From: Paenibacillus_S vulneris
GTDB taxonomy: Bacteria; Bacillota; Bacilli; Paenibacillales; NBRC-103111
Direction of reading: 5' to 3'
Assembly (NCBI RefSeq): GCF_039543185.1
Contig: NZ_BAABJG010000027.1
Coordinates: 1-64,000 of the forward strand
DNA length: 64,000 nucleotides
In this document: in pieces, positions 49,039-57,445 of the stretch
Numbering within the stretch: the first letter of the stretch is position 1
Layout of the letters: each line of letters begins with the position of its first letter
Notes under the pieces: model-generated
Seen by the model: only the letters and a program-made list of their open reading frames with translations
Databases searched by the model: none
What the model was told of the DNA's origin: nothing
Program-made: the position numbers and the translations under genes

Positions 49039-49824
49039 TTACAGATTGCTGTTATAATTGTAACCCCATCCATTGCCTATATAAGGCTGCTGCAGGGGAT
49101 ACTCGTATCTTTGATGGTACTGCGGCATGCTGGAATTGGGTTGGTTCGGGAAGGCTTGGTTCGGATAGGACTGGTTAGGGAATGCTTGATTAGGGAAGGG
49201 CGGATTCGGGTACATCGGCTTCGAATAGTTTGGTTTGGCTTCCTTCTCACTGGTGCCCTGAACCTCAAACTTATCGCAATCCTTTGGAGGACCGATGAAA
49301 ACTGTCCCGGTAATGGGGGAGAGCGTATCCTTCACTTTGTCTTCATCGAGGCAGTAGGAGCGTGCGAATATGTTGGCGGGCGTCAGACGCAATAGATCGG
49401 AGCCGCCGATAAATTCCGGAGTCGGGGCATCGAAGATGGCTAACAAATGCGTGTTGTCGACGGACGCAACCTCATAATGCCACCATCCTTGAGGCACGTT
49501 AGCTACTTGACCCGGCTGAATGGGGAAGTTAAGCAGTTCCTTCGTAAAGGGATTGATCAACGAGACGACAGCAGCTCCCGAAATGCAATAGACCAATTCC
49601 GAAGCATTCTGGTGTATATGGGGTTCTACGATGTTACCGGCGCTGAGAAAAATATCGAGCAGAGATACGTTTCCAAGCGTATTAAGCTGTTTAATGGAAA
49701 GCGCGTTAATGTAGTTCTGCGGATCTTTTGTGAAAAATCGATTGTCGCTTAAATCATAAGAAAATGCTGCCGATGGCGAGGCATAATCCATATATGAAAC
49801 GGCCACGTCATTCCCTACTTTCAT
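49039..49824 (-). CDS. Cupin protein with Pro-Asn-Gln repeat tail
   Basis: 261 aa. The cupin barrel spans ~45-165: AGNIVEPHIHQNASELVYCISG holds the HxH-x-E metal motif, and PIQPGQVANVPQGWWHYEV the second motif with its His. The C-terminal ~60 residues are low-complexity, with PNQAF/PNQSY units repeated four to five times and a Gly/Tyr/Asn end. Such tails are common in spore-coat or surface proteins, so a coat role is possible. No clear SD is seen before the ATG. Convergent to the CMD gene. Confidence 0.8.
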   Translation of the reverse strand: MKVGNDVAVSYMDYASPSAAFSYDLSDNRFFTKDPQNYINALSIKQLNTLGNVSLLDIFLSAGNIVEPHIHQNASELVYCISGAAVVSLINPFTKELLNFPIQPGQVANVPQGWWHYEVASVDNTHLLAIFDAPTPEFIGGSDLLRLTPANIFARSYCLDEDKVKDTLSPITGTVFIGPPKDCDKFEVQGTSEKEAKPNYSKPMYPNPPFPNQAFPNQSYPNQAFPNQPNSSMPQYHQRYEYPLQQPYIGNGWGYNYNSNL

Positions 49825-49915
49825 TGGATATTAGGCGTTTGACCCTATGCGGTTACTGTATGCAGCTGTAAATCTAAACGTTCGCCTAATCCATACCCTT
49901 ATCCAATTTCAGCTG

Positions 49916-49944
49916 TTGACAATGAATCAGGAATGCCCTATAAT
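49916..49944 (+). promoter_or_regulatory. Consensus promoter of the leuA leader
   Basis: TTGACA (49916-49921), 17 bp, TATAAT (49939-49944): a perfect sigma-A consensus pair. Confidence 0.9.
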
Positions 49945-49950
49945 AACCAT

Positions 49951-50213
49951 TAATTTCATTAGCCAAATGTTACGATTAGAAATAGTAGAATTGATTGGAC
50001 CTTTCAGAGAGCCGTTGGCAGGTGCGAAACGGCAGTGACCTTCATTTCGAACTCGTCTATGAACAGCTGCCTGATATGTAGGGTAAGCCGGATTTCCACC
50101 GTTACAGGGATAGATGGTGATGGCCATCGAAGGAGATCATTTCGTTAATGAAATGAATTAGAGTGGTACCGCGAGTTCAACCTCGTCTCTATACGTAGAG
50201 ACGGGGTTTTTTT
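49951..50213 (+). ncRNA. T-box leader (tRNA-sensing riboswitch), probably leucine
   Basis: The T-box sequence AGAGTGGTACCGCG (50160-50173) is followed by the terminator stem CCTCGTCTCTA/TAGAGACGGGG (50181-50206) and seven T. Uncharged tRNA would pair with the TGGT bulge; T there fits a discriminator A, as in tRNA-Leu. A CTC triplet (50052-50054) in the Stem I region is the likely leucine specifier, though the loop was not folded by computation. It controls the isopropylmalate synthase gene downstream. Confidence 0.9.
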
Positions 50214-50292
50214 GTTGGTTAAATTCCGGGTTTAACCAACCTCGCTTTATATAGATATATATTATATCCATTTCGTTTAGGAGGAACTAACC

Positions 50293-51840
50293 ATGAATCG
50301 TAAAATAATTGTATTGGATACTACATTGCGTGACGGAGAGCAGGTTCCTGGCGCTAAGTTAAATATGCATCAAAAAATTGAAATCGCCCAGCAATTGAAA
50401 CGGCTGAATGTAGATATTATCGAAGCGGGCTTCCCGGCTTCTTCCCAAGGAGATTTTCAGGCGGTGCAGGAAATTGCCCGCACCTTTGGCGACAGCGTAT
50501 CGATTACTGCGCTGGCCCGCGCCGTTCGAACCGATATTGACGCTGTCTATCAAAGCATTAAGGCGGCGCAAAATCCGCTCATCCATATCGTTCTCGGAAC
50601 CTCCAACATCCATGTGGAGAAGAAGTTCAACCGATCCAAGGAAGCGGTCATGGAGATGGGCGTTGAAGCCGTCAAATATGCCAAGACGCTGCTGCCTTAC
50701 GTTCAATATTCGACAGAGGATGCATCGAGATCAGATTTCGAATATTTGTGGAAAACGATCGAAGCCGTTGTCAAAGCAGGGGCGACGATGATTAACGTGC
50801 CGGATACGGTCGGCTTTGCCGTCCCTGATGAATTCGGGGACTTGATCCGCAGAATTAATGACCGCTTGAAGAACTTGAACGACAAGGTCATTCTCAGCGT
50901 GCACTGCCATAACGATTTGGGGCTTGCAACCGCGAATACGCTCAGCGCGGTCAAGAACGGAGCGGACAAAATCGAATGCACGATTAACGGCTTGGGTGAG
51001 CGCGCGGGTAACGCCTCGCTGGAAGAAGTCGTAATGGCCTTGAAGGTAAGGGAAAGCTCCTTCCAAGCCTATACCGAAATTCAGACCAAAGAGCTTCTGA
51101 GAACGTCCCGCTTGGTCACTCATTTGACCGGCCTGGATGTTCAGGTGAACAAAGCGATTACAGGCGAGAACGCCTTCGCCCACTCCTCGGGCATTCATCA
51201 GGACGGGCTGCTTAAGGATAAGCAGGTTTATGAAATCATGTCTCCGGAGGATGTGGGAGCGGAGAGCATGGAGCTGATTCTTACCGCCCGTTCCGGCCGT
51301 CACGCGTTCAAGAACGCCGTCGAGAAGATGGGCTTTGATACGAGCGATAACGAGGACTTTGAGCAGCTGTTCCAAAAATTCCTTACCCTGGCCGATGCCA
51401 AAAAAGAAGTGTATGATCATGACGTATTTTATTTGGTGACAAGTCACCGCACCGTCAGCGATACCGAGAAGCAGCTGTATGAGCTGGAATCCTTCCAGGT
51501 GGTGACCAACGATGTTTACCCTACGGCTACCGTGAAATTGAGAAAGGGCTCTGAGGTTTTGAAAGGCTCTGAAGTAGGCGACGGTCCGATTGATGCGTTG
51601 TACAGCGTCATCAAAGCCTTGGTAGGCATGGATGTTCAGCTGAAGGATTATAAAATCAACAGCCTGTCGAGAGGCAAGGAAGCGATCGGCCGCGTCAACA
51701 TCCGCATCCAATACGAGGGCAAAACATATTCCGGCCGCGCTATGGACACCGATATTATTAAAGCCAGCGCGAATGCGTTCTTGAATGCCGTTAACGGCGC
51801 TTTGCTGGATGATATGGCGAAGCAAGGGTCTGCTGTCTAG
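50293..51840 (+). CDS. leuA: 2-isopropylmalate synthase
   Basis: 515 aa. It condenses acetyl-CoA with 2-ketoisovalerate, the first committed step to leucine. Catalytic barrel: LDTTLRDGEQVPGAKL, EAGFPASSQGDF, SVHCHNDLGLATANTL (metal His), GLGERAGNASLEEV. The C-terminal allosteric LeuA dimer domain (~390-510) is present, so feedback by leucine is expected. SD AGGAGG. A T-box leader precedes it. leuB, leuC, leuD and ilv genes are not adjacent, unlike in the usual ilv-leu operon. A citramalate synthase role is less likely given the T-box. Confidence 0.93.
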   Translation: MNRKIIVLDTTLRDGEQVPGAKLNMHQKIEIAQQLKRLNVDIIEAGFPASSQGDFQAVQEIARTFGDSVSITALARAVRTDIDAVYQSIKAAQNPLIHIVLGTSNIHVEKKFNRSKEAVMEMGVEAVKYAKTLLPYVQYSTEDASRSDFEYLWKTIEAVVKAGATMINVPDTVGFAVPDEFGDLIRRINDRLKNLNDKVILSVHCHNDLGLATANTLSAVKNGADKIECTINGLGERAGNASLEEVVMALKVRESSFQAYTEIQTKELLRTSRLVTHLTGLDVQVNKAITGENAFAHSSGIHQDGLLKDKQVYEIMSPEDVGAESMELILTARSGRHAFKNAVEKMGFDTSDNEDFEQLFQKFLTLADAKKEVYDHDVFYLVTSHRTVSDTEKQLYELESFQVVTNDVYPTATVKLRKGSEVLKGSEVGDGPIDALYSVIKALVGMDVQLKDYKINSLSRGKEAIGRVNIRIQYEGKTYSGRAMDTDIIKASANAFLNAVNGALLDDMAKQGSAV

Positions 51841-51920
51841 GTTTATCCCGAAGGGGTTCCTTTCCTGGGGGCCCCTCCCTCATCAGAGGGCATAAATCAA
51901 GGATTGGAGGGAATTATGAG

Positions 51921-52397
51921 ATGGGTTCGCTGAAAGAAAGCGCTCAGCGAGTGCAGGACTTGCTGGCGGAGTGGGGTTATGCAAATAAGGTTGTGGAGCT
52001 GCCCGATAGCGCACGCACAGCCCAGGAGGCCGCAGACGCTATTGGCTGCGAGGTTGCGCAAATTGCCAAATCGATTATATTTCGTCTTAAGAGCTCCGAT
52101 AAGCCGCTTTTGGTTGTCGCCAGCGGTGTGAATCGGGTTAATGAAAGGCTTATCGCCGGAAAGCTGAATGACCGGCTCGGCAAAGCGGACGCGGACTACG
52201 TTCGTGAGAGAACCGGTTTTGTCATCGGCGGAGTGGCTCCGATCGGGCACGCCGAAGACGTGATGACTCTCATTGACGAGGACCTGTTCCAGTACAAGAC
52301 GCTGTGGGCAGCAGCGGGACATCCCAAGGCGGTATTCGAGCTGACGCCGGAAGAACTGGTTGCCATGACCGGCGGACAAGTGGTCCAGGTCAAATAA
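51921..52397 (+). CDS. YbaK/EbsC aminoacyl-tRNA deacylase
   Basis: 158 aa, single YbaK domain. It hydrolyses mischarged aminoacyl-tRNA (typically Cys-tRNA-Pro) in trans. AKSIIFRLKSSDKPLLVVASGVNRVNE contains the conserved catalytic Lys region, and TGFVIGGVAPIGH is the family's Gly-rich loop. SD GGAGGG at 9-nt spacing. It is ~80 bp after leuA and may share its transcript. A LysR gene follows 33 bp later. Confidence 0.9.
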   Translation: MGSLKESAQRVQDLLAEWGYANKVVELPDSARTAQEAADAIGCEVAQIAKSIIFRLKSSDKPLLVVASGVNRVNERLIAGKLNDRLGKADADYVRERTGFVIGGVAPIGHAEDVMTLIDEDLFQYKTLWAAAGHPKAVFELTPEELVAMTGGQVVQVK

Positions 52398-52430
52398 GCA
52401 GCAATTTAAGGGCGAAAGAGAGGAAGTACA

Positions 52431-53336
52431 TTGACGCTGCAGCAGTTGAAATATGTGATTGAGGTTGCCAACCGGGGATCCATGAATGAAGCGGCCAAAC
52501 GGCTGTTTATCTCCCAGCCGAGTCTGTCCAATGCGATAAAAGATCTCGAGGAGGAAATCGGGATCACCATTTTCGAGCGCACGAACAAAGGCATTTCTCT
52601 CTCGAAGGAGGGGGCCGAGTTTCTCGGCTACGCCCGTCAGGTGATTGAGCAGGCCGAGCTGCTGGAGAGCAGATACTTGAACGCGAAGCCATCTCCCCAG
52701 CATTTCTCGGTATCGACACAGCATTATGCATTTGCCGTGAATGCCTTCGTGCATTTGGTTCGTGAGTACGGCCACGAGGAATACGAGCTGGCGCTGCGCG
52801 AAACGAAGACACATGAGATCATTCAGGATGTCAAAAGCCAACGCAGCGAGATCGGCATCCTGTATCTCAATGAATTTAACGCCAAGGTCATCAACCGGCT
52901 GCTGAAGGATGCCAATCTGAAATTTACCGGCTTGTTTACGGCGAAGCCGCATATTTTTATAAGCGTACATAATCCGCTCGCCAAGCAATCCGTCGTGACG
53001 ATCGACCAGCTTCAGGATTATCCTTACCTGTTCTTCGAGCAGGGGGAGTATAATTCTTTTCATTTCTCCGAAGAAATATTGAGCACGCTGACGCATCCCA
53101 AAAGCATTCGTGTCAATGACCGGGCCACGCTGTTCAATTTGTTGATCGGGTTGAACGGCTATACGATCTCTACCGGGGTGCTGAGCGCCGATTTGAACGG
53201 GAATGAGATTATTCCCGTCCCTCTGGCATGCGAGGAGACGATTCATGTCGGCTGGATCTGTCACCAAAATGCGGCGCTGTCCAAGCTTGCGCTCGCTTAT
53301 ATCGAAGCGCTTCATCAGGCTATCGCTCAGCCGTAA
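52431..53336 (+). CDS. LysR family regulator (CysL/CynR-like)
   Basis: 301 aa. HTH at the N-terminus (LKYVIEVANRGSMNEAAKRL, then ISQPSLSNAIKDLEEEIG), then an effector domain (HFSVSTQHYAFAVNAFVHLV, EIGILYLN). TTG start with GAGG 7 nt upstream. Downstream of ybaK on the same strand, so probably an operon. No divergent partner, which is unusual for the family. The target is not evident. Confidence 0.9.
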   Translation: MTLQQLKYVIEVANRGSMNEAAKRLFISQPSLSNAIKDLEEEIGITIFERTNKGISLSKEGAEFLGYARQVIEQAELLESRYLNAKPSPQHFSVSTQHYAFAVNAFVHLVREYGHEEYELALRETKTHEIIQDVKSQRSEIGILYLNEFNAKVINRLLKDANLKFTGLFTAKPHIFISVHNPLAKQSVVTIDQLQDYPYLFFEQGEYNSFHFSEEILSTLTHPKSIRVNDRATLFNLLIGLNGYTISTGVLSADLNGNEIIPVPLACEETIHVGWICHQNAALSKLALAYIEALHQAIAQP

Positions 53337-53423
53337 CTCCCGGCGCAATATAATCGTCCCCGTGAGCGCTACCGCCCCCAGCGCGAAACAACCTATTAAA
53401 GCACCGCGGACGAAAAAAGAAAA

Positions 53424-53457
53424 TAACCACGTCGGGGCGTAAGCCTCCGATGTGGTT
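53424..53457. terminator. Terminator-like hairpin after the LysR gene
   Basis: Arms AACCAC-TCGG-GC and GC-CCGA-GTGGTT pair with two bulges. On the minus strand it is followed by a T-rich tail, on the plus strand by a weak one. Confidence 0.55.
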
Positions 53458-53498
53458 GTCTTGAGACTCGATTTACGTGAAATATAGCTACATATGGA

Positions 53499-53618
53499 GG
53501 TGGGGTATGCCTCGGAGGAGTTTACGTCCGCCTTTGAAACCCGTGAAAATACCGCTGAATACATTCATCTTTCACGGGTTTCAATAGCGGCCGGAGGGGT
53601 ATATTCCACCGGAGTATA
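53499..53618. repeat. Dispersed hairpin repeat R3
   Basis: Third and most divergent copy. Outer stem GGTGGGGTAT against ATATTCCACC, which pairs fully only if two G-T (G-U in RNA) wobbles are allowed. Middle stem CCGC/GCGG. Perfect 13-bp inner stem GAAACCCGTGAAA/TTTCACGGGTTTC, whose sequence is unlike copies R1 and R2. Further out TGAAATAT and ATATTTCA also pair. It lies between convergent LysR and adenine deaminase genes. Confidence 0.75.
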
Positions 53619-53651
53619 TTGGCGATATTTCAAGTGATAAAGGTTTCAAAC

Positions 53652-53685
53652 AAAAACAGCGGAGGCACAAAGCCCCCGCTGTTTA
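53652..53685 (-). terminator. Terminator of the adenine deaminase gene
   Basis: On the minus strand AACAGCGGGGGC and GCCTCCGCTGTT form a stem with one mismatch, followed by TTTTTG, right after the stop codon. Confidence 0.8.
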
Positions 53686-53690
53686 TTTTC

Positions 53691-55520
53691 TTATCCTTCG
53701 TCCGCGAACAGGGATACCTTCTCGAACCCTGCGTCGGATATCCGAATCAAGCCCGTATCGGAAATATGCAGCGTAGGGATCACGACCAAGGCGAGCAGGG
53801 ATAGGGTCATGAACGCATAATTCATCGTGCATCCGGCCTTCACCAGCGCTTGGTTGATCTCAATGGACTGCTTGACCACCTTCTCGTAAGGCTCCGTCGA
53901 CATAAGGCCGGCCAGACGAAGCGGCAGCTCGACGAGGGTCTGGCTTGTCGCAACGGCGATGCCGCCTTGCATGCCAATGACGGCGTTCGCGGCTTGGGCC
54001 ATCACTGCGTCATCGTTGCCGATGACGAGCAGGTTATGGCTGTCATGAGCGACGGTCATGGCGATAGCCGCCGGTTGATCGAAGCCTACATTGCCGACAA
54101 TGCCTATAGCCGAACCGCCGGTTTTGCCATGGCGCTCGAACAAGGCCATCTTGCACAGCGTGCTCTCCGGAGTGATCTGAAGCTTGCCGTCCTTCACAGG
54201 AATATCGGCGAAGATTTCCTCCGTCTCCACGTGATTTTCTCTCACGACGGCCACACGGGTCTTAATAGTGCCCGACGATACCGGCGCTTGCACTTCAAAA
54301 TCGGAAGGAGCCAGCTTTTTATTGATTTTAACCGAATTCACCGCATAATCGGGATAGTCGAACGGGGTCAGCTTCACGGTCATGGCGCCATTCTCGGCGA
54401 CTACATTGCCACGGGCGATCGTCATAACGACGTTAACATCAGCCAGGTTGCCGTCCAGCAAAATAATGTCGGCGATCGTGCCCGGCGTTACGGAGCCTAC
54501 ATCTCTTGCGACACCGAAGCGCTCTGCCGTATTTAAGGTTGCCATTTGGAAGGCGGTCACCGGCTTCACGCCCTGCTGGATAGCATGTCTTACAATGAAA
54601 TTCATGTGGCCTTCTTCTTTTAAAGAGCTGCAAATCCGGTCGTCCGACACAAGAATCATCCGGCGGGAATCAATGCCAAGCTCGGTATGCGCCTTGATCG
54701 TAGCGGCCACATCATGCCATGCCGAGCCGCGGCGCATCTTGGCGTACATGCCAAGTCTCACACGCTCGACAACGTCTTCCTTCGTGACGCTCTCGTGGCA
54801 TCCCGATACTCCTGCAGCTGCATAAGCGGCAAGCCGGGGGTCATTGGCAGGCCAGGTGTAATGGCCGTCCACGACCTTGCCCGCCCGGAGCGTCGCCTGA
54901 ATTTCACCGATCATCTTCGGATCGCCGTAGACGACACCTGGGAAATTCATGACCTCTCCAAGAGCAATCATATCCGGGCCCCAGCTTAATGCCTCGGCTA
55001 CCTCCTCCGGTCCGAACTCAGCTCCCGACGTTTCGAACTCGGGGTTCGTCGAAGGGACGCAGGAGGCTACCTGCATATAAGCGGCCATCGGCGTTTGTCT
55101 TGCTTCGTCCAGCATAATGCGCAGTCCTGGCAGACCAAGGACATTCGATATTTCGTGGGCATCGAAGAAGCCGCCTGTCGTTCCAAGCGGAAGGACGCCG
55201 TTCGCAAATTCCGTTACGGATAGCAGGCTGCTCTCAATATGGCAGTGCCCGTCCAACAAGCCGGGAGCAATATATTTGCCCTCCGCCTCGATAACCTTCG
55301 TATCGGAGCCGATCATTCCCTCGACGAAAGGGCCGACATAGGCAATGCGCGTTCCGACGACAGCTACGCAGGTATTCGGCAGAATTTCGCCGGACATTAC
55401 ATTAACCAGACTGCCGTTGCGGATGAACAGGGTCGCCTTCTTTTCTCCACAGGCAAACGCAACCAGATCCGGGATGCAATCCGCCAATGGAGGCCTTGCA
55501 AATGCTGCAGCTTGATTCAT
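53691..55520 (-). CDS. ade: Adenine deaminase
   Basis: 609 aa from the ATG (MNQAAAF) with GAGGTGG 8 nt upstream; a GTG and an ATG lie 12 and 6 bp earlier. Amidohydrolase barrel that converts adenine to hypoxanthine in purine salvage. GLLDGHCHIESS gives the HxH metal site, FDAHEISNVLG the next conserved block, and SDDR and the C-terminal half (GGIAVA, ELPLRLAGLMS) the family tail. Length is near the usual 570-600. No purine riboswitch was seen upstream. The gene is monocistronic and ends at its own terminator. Confidence 0.93.
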   Translation of the reverse strand: MNQAAAFARPPLADCIPDLVAFACGEKKATLFIRNGSLVNVMSGEILPNTCVAVVGTRIAYVGPFVEGMIGSDTKVIEAEGKYIAPGLLDGHCHIESSLLSVTEFANGVLPLGTTGGFFDAHEISNVLGLPGLRIMLDEARQTPMAAYMQVASCVPSTNPEFETSGAEFGPEEVAEALSWGPDMIALGEVMNFPGVVYGDPKMIGEIQATLRAGKVVDGHYTWPANDPRLAAYAAAGVSGCHESVTKEDVVERVRLGMYAKMRRGSAWHDVAATIKAHTELGIDSRRMILVSDDRICSSLKEEGHMNFIVRHAIQQGVKPVTAFQMATLNTAERFGVARDVGSVTPGTIADIILLDGNLADVNVVMTIARGNVVAENGAMTVKLTPFDYPDYAVNSVKINKKLAPSDFEVQAPVSSGTIKTRVAVVRENHVETEEIFADIPVKDGKLQITPESTLCKMALFERHGKTGGSAIGIVGNVGFDQPAAIAMTVAHDSHNLLVIGNDDAVMAQAANAVIGMQGGIAVATSQTLVELPLRLAGLMSTEPYEKVVKQSIEINQALVKAGCTMNYAFMTLSLLALVVIPTLHISDTGLIRISDAGFEKVSLFADEG

Positions 55521-55639
55521 CTTCATATCCACCTCATCCCTTATTTAGGTTCTATTGTACACGTCCTCACAAATGGAACGCAAACGATAGAGGCAGGAAT
55601 CATAAGAAGATGAGGCAGACTGCCTGCCGGATCATTAGA

Positions 55640-56074
55640 CTAATAACTCTGCTCCCTGGAGAGCAGCGCTTGAGCGATGCCGATAAAGTATTCGGATTCT
55701 CGCCGGATATGGTTTAATACGGTAATAGCCGTCGGATTTTTCCTCATGGCCGCACTTCCGCTGCCAAGCTGGTTAAGCAATTGAATGAATTGCTCGCTTT
55801 GATGAAGCGCAAACTGAACCAGCTCCATAATTTGCTTATACACCTCTCCGCTGACCTGGTGGCCCGTCCTTCCGACCAGCTCTATGTAGCGCACGAACCT
55901 CGCTTGGGTTTGTGCCAGCGCCTGCTCCCATTCCTGCAAGGCTTCAACGAACGGCTGCTCCAGGTCGGGAACCAGTGCCCGAATAACATCGGTATGCTCC
56001 GTCTCCTGCAGCTTCCAGAATTCTCCCTCGTCCAAAATGCGCAGCGGCATTTTATCTCCATAATAATATTGCAC
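55640..56074 (-). CDS. DUF2935 family protein
   Basis: 144 aa from the GTG with GGAGGG 6 nt upstream; an ATG 33 bp earlier has no SD. All-helical; EFWKLQETEHTDVIRALVPDLE opens the domain and HIRRESEYFIGIAQALL closes it, with acid/His pairs typical of a four-helix metal-binding bundle. DUF2935 proteins are usually two such bundles (~270 aa); here only one is present. The role is unknown. Confidence 0.8.
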   Translation of the reverse strand: MQYYYGDKMPLRILDEGEFWKLQETEHTDVIRALVPDLEQPFVEALQEWEQALAQTQARFVRYIELVGRTGHQVSGEVYKQIMELVQFALHQSEQFIQLLNQLGSGSAAMRKNPTAITVLNHIRRESEYFIGIAQALLSREQSY

Positions 56075-56107
56075 GGACAACCCTCCGTTCCTAATAGTCA
56101 GGTACAA

Positions 56108-56465
56108 AGTAGTCTATTAATAGAGGCGGACAGATATGACTTGTCAACGGCAATTGGAGCTTATGCAGCTATGAAAAATACATCCTTTGTACTTATGCTC
56201 CCGGCAAAGCGTTCCAACTTTGAGGAAATGGACAAAAAGGGTGGAGCAGCCTTCAATGATTGGAGATTATCGTTCATTTTACGATAGGATCGCTGATTTT
56301 GCGGAACGAGCGTTCTGACTGCCGGAGCCAACAATGGTAAAATAATGAGGACAAGATCAAGCCAGGGAGAACACCTCCGGGATTTCCCCAATTCAATCAT
56401 AAGGAAGTGACAGCTCAAATCTGGCTAGAGGTGTTCGCCCTGACACCATAGGGGAGGACATATCG
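56108..56465. other. Intergenic region before the L25/Ctc gene
   Basis: 358 bp. Only shadow reading frames were seen. No repeat, terminator or clear promoter was recognised, except a good SD (GGGGAGGA) directly before the L25 start. Confidence 0.4.
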
Positions 56466-57047
56466 ATGAAATTACAACTGCAAGCGGAATTGCGTCAAAC
56501 AACAACCAGATCTGCCATACGCAAGCTGCGTGAGGAAAAGAAGGTTCCTGGAGTCGTATACGGGAAAATGACGGAGCCTGTCTCCATTGCATTGGATGAG
56601 AAGGCTTTGCTAAAGGCGCTTCATTATCCTAATGCGCTTATTGAGCTGGAGGCGCCTGGCCTTAACAAGCTGGCCGTCATACACGCCGTCGATCGTGATC
56701 CGATTCATCACCGCATTCTGGCGGTTGACCTGCATCAAATTCAATTGAACGAACGGGTTAAGGTGCATGTTCGTATTGAACCGATTCCGGACCCGGACGG
56801 TAAAATGATTCCTTATCAAATGTTTCTTCATGAAATTCATGTCGATTGCCTGCCCGGCCAAATACCGGAGGCCATTGCCCTTGATTTGACGCCGATACGG
56901 GAAGGTAAGGCTATCTTCGTCAAGGATTTGGACATTCCGGAAGGGGTTCATGTGCTGACCCGTGCCGATGAAGTCATTGCCGCGCCGTTCCATACGATCT
57001 CCGAAGTGGAACCTGCAGCAGAGACCGCAGCGGAAGCGGCGGAATAA
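56466..57047 (+). CDS. rplY: 50S ribosomal protein L25, general stress protein Ctc type
   Basis: 193 aa, two domains. The N-terminal ~90 residues are the 5S-rRNA-binding L25 core (RSAIRKLREEKKVPGVVYGK, LAVDLHQIQLNERVKVHV at the hinge). The C-terminal TL5/CTC domain ends in an Ala/Glu-rich tail. Bacillus Ctc is induced by general stress and binds the ribosome. A second L25/Ctc gene may exist elsewhere, since the usual place is next to spoVC; neither neighbour here is spoVC. Confidence 0.92.
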   Translation: MKLQLQAELRQTTTRSAIRKLREEKKVPGVVYGKMTEPVSIALDEKALLKALHYPNALIELEAPGLNKLAVIHAVDRDPIHHRILAVDLHQIQLNERVKVHVRIEPIPDPDGKMIPYQMFLHEIHVDCLPGQIPEAIALDLTPIREGKAIFVKDLDIPEGVHVLTRADEVIAAPFHTISEVEPAAETAAEAAE

Positions 57048-57067
57048 TCCAACCTTCTAGCCAAATA

Positions 57068-57106
57068 AAAACCCGCTGTCCCTGATAGGACGCGGGTTTG
57101 TTTTTA
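57068..57106 (+). terminator. Terminator of the L25 gene
   Basis: AAACCCGC-GTCC/GGAC-GCGGGTTT stem with a small bulge, then GTTTTT. It can also serve the YjcZ gene on the other strand. Confidence 0.85.
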
Positions 57107-57110
57107 AATA

Positions 57111-57236
57111 TTAGTACAAGCAGCCGCGAGTAACGATAACCAACAAAATGAACAGAACCAGAATAACGCCAACGCTTGTAAATACGCCGCCTACGCCGCC
57201 TACGCCGCAGCCTGCTCCACCTACGAGTCCACCCAT
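57111..57236 (-). CDS. YjcZ family sporulation micro-protein
   Basis: 41 aa. A Gly/Val-rich N-terminus (MGGLVGGAGCGVGGVGGVF) is followed by one membrane segment (VGVILVLFILLVIV) and the end RGCLY. This is the pattern of YjcZ-type small proteins of the Bacillales, often sporulation-associated and multi-copy. SD AAGGGAG lies 9 nt before the ATG. Convergent to the L25 gene, with a shared terminator. Confidence 0.85.
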   Translation of the reverse strand: MGGLVGGAGCGVGGVGGVFTSVGVILVLFILLVIVTRGCLY

Positions 57237-57445
57237 GTTTCATATCTCCCTTCATGCTATTTTTGAAGTGAGCCTTAATTGATAGCCCCGAAATTAAGTT
57301 ATGCTTGGGACCCCCTTGGCGTTATGGACGTTTGACCCTGTAGGTTAAATATCGTTGAGGTTATTTTGTCATGCCGATTTTACATGCGAATAGATGGCGT
57401 TTATTTGACAAATCCTTATAAGGAAACTTATAGGAGGTGAACGTC

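Noticed and set aside
50731..53564. Long minus-strand frames opposite leuA, ybaK and the LysR gene
   Set aside because: Shadow frames; the plus-strand genes carry complete domains and good SD sites.
53850..54536. 228-codon plus-strand frame inside the adenine deaminase gene
   Set aside because: Antisense shadow of a fully conserved enzyme.
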